A DNA stretch of 64,000 bases from Ktedonospora formicarum (GCF_016587355.1 NZ_BNJF01000001.1:3112501-3176500); one strand, 5' to 3'. Counted from the stretch's first letter, positions 1 to 8,932 are shown. The notes: generated from the letters alone by a model not told the origin. Translations and numbers: made by a program.

Positions 1-160
1 CAATGTACGTGGTATGGGCAATTTTAAATCGACTCTCTTGAGTGGTGAGGGTTTAGTATGTGAGCTTACGGGACCAGGGCGTGTACTGATGCAGACACGT
101 TCGGAACAAGCCTTTCTGGATTGGTTGATTCCGAAACTTCCCAAGTCTTCCAATTCATAG
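1..160 (+). CDS. C-terminal end of an AIM24-family protein (partial)
   Basis: The reading frame starting at base 2 is open to a TAG at 158-160 and gives the last 52 residues of a protein that begins outside the window. The stretch GEGLVCELTGPGRV, followed by LMQT, matches the C-terminal signature of AIM24/TIGR00266 proteins, where a glycine-rich turn is followed by LTGPGRVWLQ. These beta-barrel proteins have no well-defined bacterial role. The call rests on this motif only. A hairpin at 171-228 follows the stop. Confidence 0.5.
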   Translation, partial: NVRGMGNFKSTLLSGEGLVCELTGPGRVLMQTRSEQAFLDWLIPKLPKSSNS

Positions 161-170
161 CTTCTTTACA

Positions 171-228
171 GCAAGGCCCCCTGATCAGATACTCTCTTGT
201 GTGTATATATCCGATCAAGGGGCCTTGT
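171..228. terminator. Bidirectional terminator hairpin
   Basis: A 16-base stem (171-186 with 213-228, two positions as G-U pairs) surrounds a 26-base AT-rich loop. It lies between the 3' ends of the plus-strand AIM24 gene and the minus-strand gene ending at 269, so it can serve both. Confidence 0.5.
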
Positions 229-268
229 GCGTGCCTTTTAAGGGATGACAGTATTATCCCTTCTATGC

Positions 269-1429
269 TTAACTTGGGAAGCGTAGAAAGAAGACGCCAT
301 AGACGTAAATTGGGAATGTAAGTACGTAAATCTGAGTGCTCCAGAGCATCAGGCGGTCACGTACCTGCCAGCCGTACAGGAGCATAGCCAGGACAAGTCC
401 TGTTGAGAGACGACCCGCAGAGACGAGCTCTTTGTAAGATGCGATGGACATAAAGACCACCAGGACCAGATTCATCAGGTAAATCAGCCAGGTACATTCA
501 CCCCAACGACGTCGGAGCGTGCCTAGGGCGAAGGCGAGAAGACTGATAACGCTGGGAACGAACATTAGCGTGAATAGCGCAGGGAAACGTAATCTATCAT
601 TGGCAAAGACGAAGATGCCTCGAAATGGGATGTGCTCAAAAGGTGGAGCATAACCTAGACCTGTGCGTCCAAAAATGACCACGATTAAGCCGTACCAAAC
701 GATAGTTGGTAGGAGCGAGATGCACGCGAAACTGATGCAGTCTCGCCAGCGACGCTGCCAAAAATACAGTGCAACGAATCCCAGGGGAAAGAGGATCGCG
801 GTCTCGCGTGAAAGTACTGAGAGGCTCATGAAGATAGCCGCGATAGATAGGCGTTTTTTCTCGATGAAGAGAAGCCCAAGGCAGACAAAAAGATAGGTGA
901 GGGGTTCTGTCGTATCGAAGATTAGTGCTGTAGTCTGTCCAAAGTATAGTCCTAGAGCCAGGCTATACCAGGGGGAGAGTTGGTGACGTTTGAGCAAATA
1001 CGCGGCAATCTCAACACTCGCCACGATTGAGGCGAAATTGATAAGCAAGAGCATATAGGGCACAAGCGCCTGTTGCCCCAGACTTAATATTGCCGTCAGA
1101 ATAGGATAAATAATGCGCTGATAGCGGTACGATGGGTCGTCTATGTGCTGAGGTGCATGCTGTGGATCGGTGACCATGTAATAAAAGAACTGCCCATCAT
1201 AGCCCGCGTTTCCATGGCTATCGTGCTGTGAGAAGACAGTGCCAATATGTACGTAGTGTGATACATCATAATGCTGATAGGCGCTAAATGTGATTAAAAA
1301 GAGCGCATAGAGGAGCGCGGTAATAACAGATGGTCGAACTATAAAGCGAAGAAAATGAGTGCCTCGAGTGCGTTCAACCTCTGGCCTGACCAGTTCTCCA
1401 GAAGCCTGAGTAGAAATGCCTGAGCTCAT
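269..1429 (-). CDS. Polytopic membrane protein, GT-C glycosyltransferase-like
   Basis: A 386-residue protein with about nine to ten hydrophobic segments. The motif GYDGQFFYYM, around residue 77 in the first large extracytoplasmic loop, is typical of a family of bacterial polytopic proteins linked to cell-surface glycopolymer formation. Together with the GT-C-like topology (an early acidic loop between the first helices), this suggests a lipid-linked-sugar glycosyltransferase or an oligosaccharide-processing protein. No catalytic residue can be assigned with certainty. It is transcribed alone, divergently from galU, which makes UDP-glucose; a shared envelope-glycan role is inference. Confidence 0.5.
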   Translation of the reverse strand: MSSGISTQASGELVRPEVERTRGTHFLRFIVRPSVITALLYALFLITFSAYQHYDVSHYVHIGTVFSQHDSHGNAGYDGQFFYYMVTDPQHAPQHIDDPSYRYQRIIYPILTAILSLGQQALVPYMLLLINFASIVASVEIAAYLLKRHQLSPWYSLALGLYFGQTTALIFDTTEPLTYLFVCLGLLFIEKKRLSIAAIFMSLSVLSRETAILFPLGFVALYFWQRRWRDCISFACISLLPTIVWYGLIVVIFGRTGLGYAPPFEHIPFRGIFVFANDRLRFPALFTLMFVPSVISLLAFALGTLRRRWGECTWLIYLMNLVLVVFMSIASYKELVSAGRLSTGLVLAMLLYGWQVRDRLMLWSTQIYVLTFPIYVYGVFFLRFPS

Positions 1430-1703
1430 AAAATAATAATCCCCCCGATACGGTATCAGAGAGGAAGTCTAGCAGAAACCACCTGAAATAGCAAGACAAC
1501 GTGATATAGCATTGCGCATAAAGGCACAGCTTTTTATGGGCTTCATGCAGGTTGGAAGAAACTATCTTCTCTTCTCTCTCGTATCCCTTAATACGGCACC
1601 AATACAGCCTTTAGCACTTGTTACGCTGTAGCCAATATAGAGAAGAAGCGACAAAAAGTTCAAAAATGAACAAAATAGGTGAAATTTGCCTATCTGCTTC
1701 AGA

Positions 1704-1733
1704 TTGACCTAGCGCATGTATATGCACTACAAT
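1704..1733 (+). promoter_or_regulatory. Sigma70-type promoter of galU
   Basis: TTGACC (1704-1709), 18 bases, TACAAT (1728-1733), about 70 bases upstream of the galU start. The rest of the 376-base spacer 1430-1805 shows only short AT-rich palindromes. Confidence 0.6.
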
Positions 1734-1805
1734 ATTAATGGTAGAGAAGTGGAGCCGTATCGTGAGAGACGCTACTTCTTCGCTCATATTTTGTGAGGAG
1801 GCTCA

Positions 1806-2696
1806 ATGAGCATACGTAAAGCCGTGATGCCAGTAGCTGGCCTGGGGACGCGAGTCCTACCAGCAAGTAAAGTAATTCCCAAAGAGATGTTGCCCCTGGT
1901 TGATAGGCCAACATTGCAATATATTGTGGAAGAGGCTGTTGAAGCGGGAATAGAAGAAGTTATTTTTGTGACCAGCTCAAGTAAGCGGAGTATTGAGGAT
2001 CATTTTGATTCATTTCCCGACCTTGAACGAACGTTGGAGCGTAAGGGCAAGTTCAAGGAATTGGAAGAGTTGCGTCGAGTGCAAAATCTAGCTCAGTTTG
2101 CAGCTGTTCGCCAGCCTGAGGCGCTTGGTCTAGGGCATGCCGTTTTGTGTGCCAAACATCTTGTAGGGGATGAGCCATTTGTGGTGATGCTTGGTGATGA
2201 TCTGGTGGCCCCCGAGACTCCTTGCCTTCCACGTATGATGGAGCTCTTTGAGCGTTATCAGAGTAGCGTGATTTCTCTTTTTGAGGTTCCAAAGGAAGAA
2301 ATCTCTAAATTCGGTATCGTCGCGGGCGAGTCTGTTGATGGCGAACAGGGTTTCGTGAAAATTGCCCACATGGTTGAGAAGCCTGATCCAGAAGAAGCCC
2401 CCTCGAATCTGGCGGTCGCCGGACGCTATGTGCTCACACCAGATATCTTTGAGTTGCTAGAGAAAACGAAGCCTGGTAAGGGAGGGGAGATTCAATTGAC
2501 GGATGCGTTGCAAGCCCAAGCTCAAGAGGGGCGGTGCTTTGGTATGCGTTTCGATGGCGAGCGTTTTGATACAGGTAATCCGCTAGGCTTGCTCAAGACC
2601 TCTATAGCCTATGCTCTCAAGCGCCCTGAATTAGCCTCTGAGCTCCGCGCATATATGCAGTCAATGCTAGAATACTCTAAATCGAACGAGCGCTAG
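1806..2696 (+). CDS. galU: UTP--glucose-1-phosphate uridylyltransferase
   Basis: Makes UDP-glucose from glucose-1-phosphate and UTP in the cytosol. At 296 residues it is full length. The nucleotide-binding N-terminus PVAGLGTRVLPASK is followed by VIPKEMLPLVDRP, the signature of the family (residues 9-35), and VMLGDDLV supplies the metal-binding Asp. FDTGNPLGLLKT near the C-terminus is also conserved. The ATG follows GAGGAG by 6 bases, and a good promoter lies upstream. UDP-glucose dehydrogenase (31.5 kb) uses the product, so the window encodes the route to UDP-glucuronate. A weak hairpin follows at 2727-2764. Confidence 0.95.
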   Translation: MSIRKAVMPVAGLGTRVLPASKVIPKEMLPLVDRPTLQYIVEEAVEAGIEEVIFVTSSSKRSIEDHFDSFPDLERTLERKGKFKELEELRRVQNLAQFAAVRQPEALGLGHAVLCAKHLVGDEPFVVMLGDDLVAPETPCLPRMMELFERYQSSVISLFEVPKEEISKFGIVAGESVDGEQGFVKIAHMVEKPDPEEAPSNLAVAGRYVLTPDIFELLEKTKPGKGGEIQLTDALQAQAQEGRCFGMRFDGERFDTGNPLGLLKTSIAYALKRPELASELRAYMQSMLEYSKSNER

Positions 2697-2726
2697 TATT
2701 TAGATGTTGTATGCGTATAAGAAAAG

Positions 2727-2764
2727 ACGTCCCGGACCGACCTTTGAGTACTGGGGCGTTGTTT
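2727..2764 (+). terminator. Weak terminator after galU
   Basis: Seven-base stem ACGTCCC/GGGGCGT (with G-U pairs) followed by TGTTTT. Short stem and long loop make it uncertain. Confidence 0.35.
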
Positions 2765-2795
2765 TATGTGGGTGGACGATAGATTTTATGCGAAC

Positions 2796-2824
2796 TTGTC
2801 TTTCCCTGGCGCACGCGCTATAGT
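2796..2824 (+). promoter_or_regulatory. Promoter of the small membrane protein gene at 2935
   Basis: TTGTCT (2796-2801), 17 bases, TATAGT (2819-2824), about 110 bases ahead of the next start codon. Confidence 0.5.
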
Positions 2825-2934
2825 ACATCAGGGAATTCCACTTTTGCGGGCCAAGAAAGAATAAGGCCAGAGAACAGCAGAGAGGACCATCGAGATGCTC
2901 CCCTGAACGGTGGACCTTTGAGGAGTGTATTGCT

Positions 2935-3327
2935 TTGATAGGACTGATTCTAACACTTCATACATATAACCCTTATCTGATCTTCTTGTCAGGTGCGGTA
3001 GTCACTATCTGGGGATTTGTACAGTATTTTCGTAAACAGAGTCTCACAAAGCCACTGAAGATAAGCATGTATATTGCTATCGCCCTGGCTGCCTTGCAGG
3101 GGGTACTGGGTCTGGCTATGGTAGCAACAGGCCTCAAGCCTGGTGGTGGCTCTAATCTGTACTATCTGCATTATGTTTATGGGGCTATCGTTATATTTGC
3201 TTTACCTGTTGCCACAACCTATGCTTCGAATGGGAAGAATCCACGCCGCGATCTGCTGATATATAGCATTGCTGGCCTGATTCTGGTGGCTGCTGCCGTT
3301 CGAGCTTTCGTGACTGGTCCAAGCTAA
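2935..3327 (+). CDS. Small four-helix membrane protein
   Basis: A 130-residue protein with a TTG start preceded by GAGGAG. Four hydrophobic helices are visible: residues about 2-29, 41-63, 79-96 and 108-126. The last two loops carry GGGSNLYYLHYVYG and NGKNPRRD. A His in the third helix region (YLHYVYG) recalls haem-binding positions of small cytochrome-b-like proteins, but nothing else supports haem binding. I do not recognise the family. It lies 76 bases before the SbcD-like gene and could be co-transcribed with it. Confidence 0.7.
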   Translation: MIGLILTLHTYNPYLIFLSGAVVTIWGFVQYFRKQSLTKPLKISMYIAIALAALQGVLGLAMVATGLKPGGGSNLYYLHYVYGAIVIFALPVATTYASNGKNPRRDLLIYSIAGLILVAAAVRAFVTGPS

Positions 3328-3403
3328 GAAAGCTCAAAGCGGTACCATTTTAAGAGCGTCAAGGATAGCGGACCATCCATGAAACAGAGAGGCAAAGATT
3401 CTT

Positions 3404-4750
3404 ATGCGAGCGTCTTTTATCCACTGCGCGGATACGCATCTGGGATATGAGCAATATGGCGTGCGAGAGCGCTTCAATGATTTTACGTTGACCTTCTGGG
3501 AAATTACCAGCGAAGCCATTGAGCGCAAGGTCAACTTCGTTGTGATCGCGGGCGACCTCTTCAATAAGCGCGCTATCGATGCTATGACTCTGATTCATGC
3601 GATTGAGGGCCTGAAGAAACTCAAAGACGCTGGCATCCCGGTCATCGCTATCGAGGGGAACCACGATCGTAGCTATTATCGCGATGGAACCTCATGGCTT
3701 CAGTTTCTCTGCTATCAGGGCTACCTTGTCCTGCTCCACCCTCGGATGGAGGATGGAATGCCTTTACTTGAGCCGTGGGATCAACAGAGCATGCTTGGCG
3801 GGTATATCGACCTGCTGGACGGTCGCCTGCGGGTGTATGGGATTCATTGGCTTGGTTCCTCGACTGGTCGAGCTCTAGAAGGGTTATCGCAGGCCCTTGA
3901 TACCTCACGCGCCGGGGAGGATGCGAGTGGTATCGAATATCGCCTGCTCACTATGCATACGGGTATTGATGGTATGGTCGCGCGCATTCAAGGCTTACCC
4001 TCAATGGCTCAATTCCAGACGCTACGTGGGCAGGTCGATTATCTAGCTCTAGGACATATCCACAAGCCCTATGAATTTGAGGGCTGGATCTATAATCCTG
4101 GTTCGACCGAGACCTGTAGTGCTGAAGAAGCCCAGTGGGAGGATCGCGGTTACTACTATGTTGAGATTGATACCGAAGAACCTGAACGTATCAATGTTGA
4201 GCAGAGTGAGTGTGTGCATCATGCAACCCGCTTGCGGAGCCATCGCCGCCCCTTCGTACGCCATGAGATTCGCGTAGATGGCTTGAATGAACCTGATGCT
4301 ATTTATGCGCGCCTGGAGAGCTACTGTCGAGAGGTAAGTGGGGAGTATGCGCAGGCGGAGAAGCCGCCTGTTGTCCAGGTCTCTCTCTCTGGAACTCTGG
4401 CCTTTGATGCGGGCTCGTTGGACATTCCCCGGATGGAAGAGATGGTGCGTGAGTATTTCCATCCTTTGCATGCTCGTATTGATAACCATACCAACGATCA
4501 AGATTATGAGCCTGATGAGGGCGATCTTGATGGACGAGATCGCTCTGTATGGCATGAGCTAGAACGCCAGATCTTTGAAGAACTGTTGGCACGCGACAAC
4601 CGTTTTCTTCCAGCGAAAGAACAATGGGGTGGTGTACTCGCTGACATTAAGGCCCAGGCTTTACGCAAGGAAGATCCGGCTGAAATCGCGCAATTCCTGC
4701 GTGACAAGCGTACCTCGCTTCTCGTTGGTGATGGAATTTCAAAGGCCTAG
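3404..4750 (+). CDS. SbcD/Mre11-family exonuclease
   Basis: A calcineurin-like metallophosphoesterase acting in DNA double-strand-break processing. The five metal-binding motifs are in order: HCADTHLGY (about residues 7-15), GDLFNKR (about 49-55), GNHDRSYYRD, then TMHTGIDG, and LGHIHKP. At 448 residues it is close to SbcD/Mre11 with a C-terminal capping region. No sbcC/rad50 partner follows; the next 560 bases are non-coding and carry repeat elements. The gene starts at an ATG 76 bases after the preceding gene. A partner ATPase must lie elsewhere, or the protein works alone. Confidence 0.85.
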   Translation: MRASFIHCADTHLGYEQYGVRERFNDFTLTFWEITSEAIERKVNFVVIAGDLFNKRAIDAMTLIHAIEGLKKLKDAGIPVIAIEGNHDRSYYRDGTSWLQFLCYQGYLVLLHPRMEDGMPLLEPWDQQSMLGGYIDLLDGRLRVYGIHWLGSSTGRALEGLSQALDTSRAGEDASGIEYRLLTMHTGIDGMVARIQGLPSMAQFQTLRGQVDYLALGHIHKPYEFEGWIYNPGSTETCSAEEAQWEDRGYYYVEIDTEEPERINVEQSECVHHATRLRSHRRPFVRHEIRVDGLNEPDAIYARLESYCREVSGEYAQAEKPPVVQVSLSGTLAFDAGSLDIPRMEEMVREYFHPLHARIDNHTNDQDYEPDEGDLDGRDRSVWHELERQIFEELLARDNRFLPAKEQWGGVLADIKAQALRKEDPAEIAQFLRDKRTSLLVGDGISKA

Positions 4751-4829
4751 AACGCCGCCAGTAGCGCTTGTATTTGATGTGCTTCTTGCTGAGGACTTGT
4801 GAGAGGCTATCGCAGAGCGTCAGAGCAGT

Positions 4830-4859
4830 TTGCGTGCTTCCGCATATGTGAAGTATAAT
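4830..4859 (+). promoter_or_regulatory. Possible promoter of the sdh operon
   Basis: TTGCGT (4830-4835), 18 bases, perfect TATAAT (4854-4859). The -35 box is poor and the distance to sdhC is long, so it may instead serve an unseen transcript. Confidence 0.4.
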
Positions 4860-4960
4860 ACATATACAACATGAGCCAAGTTGCCCAGGTAATTTGGCAA
4901 TGCACAGCGGGGTGCCTGGTTGTAGAGGGCTGGGATAGCGCAAGCATGCACTATTTAGGT

Positions 4961-5040
4961 CTTATGCGAAAACCAATTCTTATTCAGGGACGCGTCGCCA
5001 TTGGCGTAGTTAGCGCTGATGCGCCAGGTTTTCATATAAG
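4961..5040. repeat. Palindromic repeat, copy 1
   Basis: Terminal inverted arms CTTATGCGAAAACC (4961-4974) and GGTTTTCATATAAG (5027-5040). The interior contains TGGCGTAGTTAGCGCTG, which recurs in copy 2. Confidence 0.6.
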
Positions 5041-5099
5041 ATTTCTCTTTCATTCATTCTCAGCCTTTTCCTGATGCGGCTTCTATAGGCTCATTACGC

Positions 5100-5160
5100 C
5101 TTATACGAAAACCTATGTTCCTGGCGTAGCTAGCGCTGGCTGACTGGGTTTTCGAGCAAG
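5100..5160. repeat. Palindromic repeat, copy 2
   Basis: Arms CTTATACGAAAACC (5100-5113) and GGTTTTCGAGCAAG (5147-5160), with interior TGGCGTAGCTAGCGCTG almost identical to that of copy 1. Confidence 0.6.
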
Positions 5161-5312
5161 GAGTTAGCTAGCTCTTGTGATTGTCCAAGGCGTAGGTTTC
5201 CCCGCTTTGGATGTTCACGCAGGGCGAGAGCAAGCGCCAGAGGCTGAGCCGATTTCTATCTATCCTTTTTGCCTCATGCCCCTACCTCCCGCCCTCCAGA
5301 AGTGAGGGGAAA

Positions 5313-5723
5313 ATGTATAAAGGCCAATCTGGTATGTGGTCCTGGCTGCTTCATCGCGTAACAGGACTTGGATTGTTGCTCTTCTTGTTCATTCATGTCG
5401 TCGACATCTCTCTGCTAAGCTTTGGTCCAACCGTTTATAACGATGGTATTTTGCTTTTTGACCACATCATTGTGCGCTTCCTGTCGCTGGCAGTGGTTGG
5501 GGCCGTCTTTTATCATGCTTTCAATGGCGTGCGCATTGTCTTAATTGACTTCTGGCGCAAGGGCGCTCGCTTGCAGAAGCCTCTCTTCTACACGGCTCTG
5601 GGCCTTACGGCCGTGATATCGGCTGTATTCGCTTACTATGTGTTGAAACCAGCTCTATTGCCGTCTCTGGCTTTTGTCCAATGGTTCTTCAGCCCTGAGG
5701 CCATTTTGAGCGTCAAGAACTAG
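5313..5723 (+). CDS. sdhC: Succinate dehydrogenase, cytochrome b-type membrane subunit
   Basis: Anchors SDH in the membrane and passes electrons to quinone. The start chosen is ATG 5313, 2 bases after GAGGGGA, because the conserved sequence begins MYKGQSGMWSWLLHRVTG; upstream residues in the same frame look like translated leader. This gives 136 residues with three transmembrane helices. HRVTGLGLL and FYHAFNGVRIVLIDFW are the usual SdhC quinone/haem-site motifs, the second holding the likely axial His. First gene of sdhCDAB. Confidence 0.88.
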   Translation: MYKGQSGMWSWLLHRVTGLGLLLFLFIHVVDISLLSFGPTVYNDGILLFDHIIVRFLSLAVVGAVFYHAFNGVRIVLIDFWRKGARLQKPLFYTALGLTAVISAVFAYYVLKPALLPSLAFVQWFFSPEAILSVKN

Positions 5724-5726
5724 CGC

Positions 5727-5785
5727 CTTATGCAAAACAATGCTACAGGCGCGGCGATTGTTCGCGCGCTCAGGTTTTCTGAGAG
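5727..5785. repeat. Palindromic repeat, copy 3
   Basis: Begins CTTATGCAAAAC right after the sdhC stop and ends GGTTTTCTGAGAG, with GCGCTCAGGTTTTC as the inner right arm. Confidence 0.5.
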
Positions 5786-5838
5786 GTAGTTGCTTGCGTG
5801 CGTAAGGGTGAGATCCCTTGTGAGAAGGAGACGAATGT

Positions 5839-6249
5839 ATGCTGTCGCGTTTATATGGTGGCCCTCGCCCTGCTGGCGGTGGCTTTGAGACGTTTTCCTG
5901 GTATTACTTCCGTATTTCGGGTGTGGTGCTTATCTTTCTGGTCATTATCCATCTGACAATTATGCATGTGACTAACGATGTTTCATGCACAACCTATGCC
6001 TTTGTGGCGGCGCGGTACGCGAACCCATTTTGGCGACTCTTTGACTGGCTGTTGCTCACACTTGGCTTGACACATGGCGTAAATGGGCTGCGCGTCGTCA
6101 TTGACGATTATGTACGTTCCCCAGGGGCGCGTATGGTGTTGCAGGGTATCGCCGCTGTGCTATTGCTTGCTTTCTTCATGTTAGGAACAATCACGCTGAT
6201 TACCTTCCAACCTGTCGCCGGCAGCTTAGGCCCCGCCTGCCTGCACTAG
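5839..6249 (+). CDS. sdhD: Succinate dehydrogenase, second membrane subunit
   Basis: 136 residues, three transmembrane helices. It starts MLSRLYGGPRPAGGGFETFSW; the second helix region has HLTIMHVTND and the third THGVNGLRVVIDDYV, the paired His motif of SdhD-type subunits. GAAGGAG lies 8 bases before the ATG. It sits between sdhC and sdhA with repeat copies on both sides, an uncommon amount of non-coding DNA inside an sdh operon. Confidence 0.87.
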   Translation: MLSRLYGGPRPAGGGFETFSWYYFRISGVVLIFLVIIHLTIMHVTNDVSCTTYAFVAARYANPFWRLFDWLLLTLGLTHGVNGLRVVIDDYVRSPGARMVLQGIAAVLLLAFFMLGTITLITFQPVAGSLGPACLH

Positions 6250-6262
6250 TTGATTATATAAA

Positions 6263-6460
6263 GCTAGCGCGGATTCCTTTCAAGAAAAAGCGCTCAGGTT
6301 TTCGAAATGAGGGTGAAGTCTTAGGCGAAAACCAACGCTGCCCGATTGGCGGCTAGCACGGATTCCTTATCGACCCTTTGAGCGCGGAGCGCTAGCTTCC
6401 GATCAGGCAGCGTTGAGGGTTGTATCAAGAAAAAAGTGCTCAGGTTTTCGAAACGAGGAT
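6263..6460. repeat. Compound palindromic repeat between sdhD and sdhA
   Basis: A long imperfect stem pairs 6334-6357 with 6391-6414 (AACGCTGCC arm to GGCAGCGTT arm), with outer arm CTTAGGCGAAAACC at 6320-6333. Two direct repeats of about 30 bases flank it: each reads CAAGAAAAA, then GCTCAGGTTTTCGAAA, then GAGG (6281-6311 and 6426-6457). The second direct repeat supplies the ribosome-binding site of sdhA. The same GCGAAAACC and GCTAGCGC blocks occur in the other copies. Confidence 0.6.
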
Positions 6461-6467
6461 AAAAGAT

Positions 6468-8213
6468 ATGTATCAGAAGTTTGATGTTGTCATCGTTGGT
6501 TCCGGTGGTGCGGGCCTGATGGCCGCGATGCAGTTGCCCAATGCGAGCGTTGCGGTACTTACCAAGGTCTACCCAACCCGCTCACATACAGGTGCCGCGC
6601 AGGGGGGCGTAGCTGCGGCCCTGGGCAACCAGGAAGAGGACCACTGGAAATGGCACATGTACGATACGGTGAAGGGTGGCGACTACCTGGTGGATCAGCC
6701 CGCCGCTGAGATTCTGGCACGCGACGCAATTGACGCAGTCTATGAGCTTGAGCATCGTGGCTTGCCTTTTAATCGTACGCCTGATGGGCGCATCGATCAG
6801 CGACGCTTTGGTGGGCATACGCGCAACTTTGGCGAGGGACCTGTGCGTCGTTCGTGCTATGCCGCTGACCGCACAGGACATATGATCCTTCAGACTATGT
6901 ACCAGAGCGCGATAAAGAATCAGGTGCGCTTCTTTAACGAGTTTCTGGTGCTTGACCTGATCATCAATGAGGGACGTGTCTGTGGTGTAGTGACGATGGA
7001 GATTCGCACTGGCGAGATCCACACTTTCCATGCCAAGACTGTTCTGTTCGCGACTGGCGGCTATGGACGTGCCTGGAGGGTGACCAGCAACGCATTCGCT
7101 TGCATGGGTGATGGTATGTCAATCGCGTACCGGCGCGGCATTCCCCTGCAAGATATGGAGATGTACCAGTTTCATCCCACAGGTATCTATAAAGTTGGCG
7201 TTCTGCTCTCCGAGGCGGCACGTGGTGAAGGTGCTAAGGTCCTCAATGGTAAGGGCGAATACTTTATGGAACGCTATATGCCAACGCTAAAGGACCTTGC
7301 TCCGCGTGATATTGTGTCGCGCTGTATTGTGCAGGAGATCAATGAGGGTCGTGGAGTTGACGGGAAAGACTATGTCTATCTAGATGTGCGTCACCTGGGC
7401 GCGAAGGTTATTCAAGAGAAGCTGCCCGACATCACTGATTTCGCGCGTAACTACCTAGGAGTTGAGCCGATTACCGAGCCAGTGCCGATTCAGCCAACTG
7501 CCCACTATGCAATGGGCGGTATTCCAACTGACCTGGATGGTCGTGTTGTCGTTGATGCACAGTCGACACCTATGCCAGGCTTTTATGCCGCTGGTGAGGT
7601 AGCCTGTGTATCTGTACACGGAGCGAACCGTCTGGGCACGAACTCGCTGGTTGACTTGATCGTCTTTGGGCGACGGGCTGGCAAGGATATCGCTCGCTTT
7701 ATTGCTGAGAACGACCATGCGCCTTTGCCTGAGAACGCCGAGACCTATTCTCGTGATATGGTAACGCGCCTGCTTGATTCTGGTAAGTCTTCCAGCAGTG
7801 AGTCCGCCGCCTATATCCGCTCGACTTTGCAGAATGAGATGAATGATAAGGTCTTCGTCGAGCGTGAGGAGAAGGGCATGCGTTCCGCCCTGGATACGCT
7901 GGATGGCTTGCAGGATGCCTTCAAGAAGGTGCAGTTGCAGGACAAAGGCAAACGCTTCAACACAGAACTGGTTGAGGCCATTGAACTTGGCTTCTTGCTT
8001 GACTGTGCCGAAGCGACTGTGCATGGTGCAATCGCGCGCCAGGAGAGCCGTGGTGCTCACTATCGCCTCGACTTCCCCAAGCGCGATGATACGAACTGGC
8101 TCAAACATACACTGGCCTATAAAGGCGAGAAGGCTCATGATGTCCGCCTGGATTACAAGGACGTCGTGCTTATAGACGATCCCATCTTCAAGCCTAAGGA
8201 GCGCAAGTACTAG
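6468..8213 (+). CDS. sdhA: Succinate dehydrogenase flavoprotein subunit
   Basis: Oxidises succinate to fumarate with covalent FAD. The start chosen is ATG 6468 (MYQKFDVVIVGSGGAG), giving 581 residues; an in-frame upstream extension to 6420 is only translated repeat. The FAD-binding GSGGAGL is near the N-terminus, SHTGAAQGG carries the flavin-linked His, and HPTGIYKVGVLLSEAARGEGA and the active-site Arg region PRDIVSRCI are present. It ends 11 bases before sdhB. Confidence 0.97.
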   Translation: MYQKFDVVIVGSGGAGLMAAMQLPNASVAVLTKVYPTRSHTGAAQGGVAAALGNQEEDHWKWHMYDTVKGGDYLVDQPAAEILARDAIDAVYELEHRGLPFNRTPDGRIDQRRFGGHTRNFGEGPVRRSCYAADRTGHMILQTMYQSAIKNQVRFFNEFLVLDLIINEGRVCGVVTMEIRTGEIHTFHAKTVLFATGGYGRAWRVTSNAFACMGDGMSIAYRRGIPLQDMEMYQFHPTGIYKVGVLLSEAARGEGAKVLNGKGEYFMERYMPTLKDLAPRDIVSRCIVQEINEGRGVDGKDYVYLDVRHLGAKVIQEKLPDITDFARNYLGVEPITEPVPIQPTAHYAMGGIPTDLDGRVVVDAQSTPMPGFYAAGEVACVSVHGANRLGTNSLVDLIVFGRRAGKDIARFIAENDHAPLPENAETYSRDMVTRLLDSGKSSSSESAAYIRSTLQNEMNDKVFVEREEKGMRSALDTLDGLQDAFKKVQLQDKGKRFNTELVEAIELGFLLDCAEATVHGAIARQESRGAHYRLDFPKRDDTNWLKHTLAYKGEKAHDVRLDYKDVVLIDDPIFKPKERKY

Positions 8214-8224
8214 AGGAGAACGCT

Positions 8225-8932
8225 ATGCAAGTCTTAGTGCGAATAAAGCGTTTCGACCCGGAGCGGGATAATAAGCCCTACTGGGACGAGTTTAATGTCG
8301 AGGCCGAACCTATCGACCGTTTGCTAGACACTTTGAATACAATCAAATGGACGATGGATGGCACGTTGACGTATCGTCGTTCCTGTGCGCACGGCGTCTG
8401 TGGCTCGGATGCTATGCGTATCAATGGTCGTAACCGTCTTGCCTGTAAGGTGCTGATGCGCGATGTAGGTAAGAAGGTGATTATTGAGCCTATGCTGGGC
8501 TATCCTGTCATCAAAGATCTGGTCGTGGATATGGACCAGTTCTTTGATAAGTACAAGCAGGTCAAGCCGTATCTGATCACTTATGATAATGAACCAGGGA
8601 CCGAGCGTCTGCAATCGCCGGAGGAGCGCGCACGCTTCGATGAGGGTACCAAGTGCATCCTCTGCGGTGCCTGTACAGGCTCCTGTCCCTCAATCTGGGG
8701 GAATTCAGACTGGGTTGGACCTGCCGCCATTGTGAACGCGCATCGCTTTATCTTCGATAGCCGAGATGAAGGGGCCGCTGAGCGTCTCAACATTCTAGGC
8801 AAGAAGGATGGCGTCTGGCGCTGCCGAACCATCTTTAACTGCTCGGATGCTTGTCCACGTGGCATCCCCGTCACAGACCTGATTGAACAGGTTAAGCGTG
8901 CTATCGTCTATAGCGATCCCAAGAGCGTCTAA
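8225..8932 (+). CDS. sdhB: Succinate dehydrogenase iron-sulfur subunit
   Basis: 235 residues. It carries the 2Fe-2S ligands in SCAHGVCGSDAMRING, then a later Cys (RLACK), the 4Fe-4S ligands CILCGACTGSCPS and the 3Fe-4S region CSDACPRGIPVTD. It transfers electrons from SdhA FAD to the membrane quinone site. Last gene of the operon, followed by a strong terminator. Confidence 0.97.
   Translation: MQVLVRIKRFDPERDNKPYWDEFNVEAEPIDRLLDTLNTIKWTMDGTLTYRRSCAHGVCGSDAMRINGRNRLACKVLMRDVGKKVIIEPMLGYPVIKDLVVDMDQFFDKYKQVKPYLITYDNEPGTERLQSPEERARFDEGTKCILCGACTGSCPSIWGNSDWVGPAAIVNAHRFIFDSRDEGAAERLNILGKKDGVWRCRTIFNCSDACPRGIPVTDLIEQVKRAIVYSDPKSV

Larger units (their letters stand above)
4751..5312. other. Non-coding leader region upstream of sdhC
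   Basis: This 562-base stretch contains no convincing gene. It holds a possible promoter (4830-4859) and two copies of the palindromic repeat (4961-5040 and 5100-5160). If the promoter serves sdhC, the mRNA has a leader of about 450 bases containing both repeats. Confidence 0.6.

Noticed and set aside
3404..4750. An SbcCD or HerA-NurA-Mre11 operon
   Set aside because: No SbcC/Rad50 or NurA gene adjoins the SbcD-like gene, and the HerA-like gene is 56 kb away.
6420..6467. Longer sdhA start
   Set aside because: The extension is translated repeat sequence; the conserved protein starts at 6468 next to a ribosome site.
7455..8138. A 227-residue open frame on the minus strand
   Set aside because: Lies entirely within sdhA, whose coding strand has all family motifs; no ribosome site.
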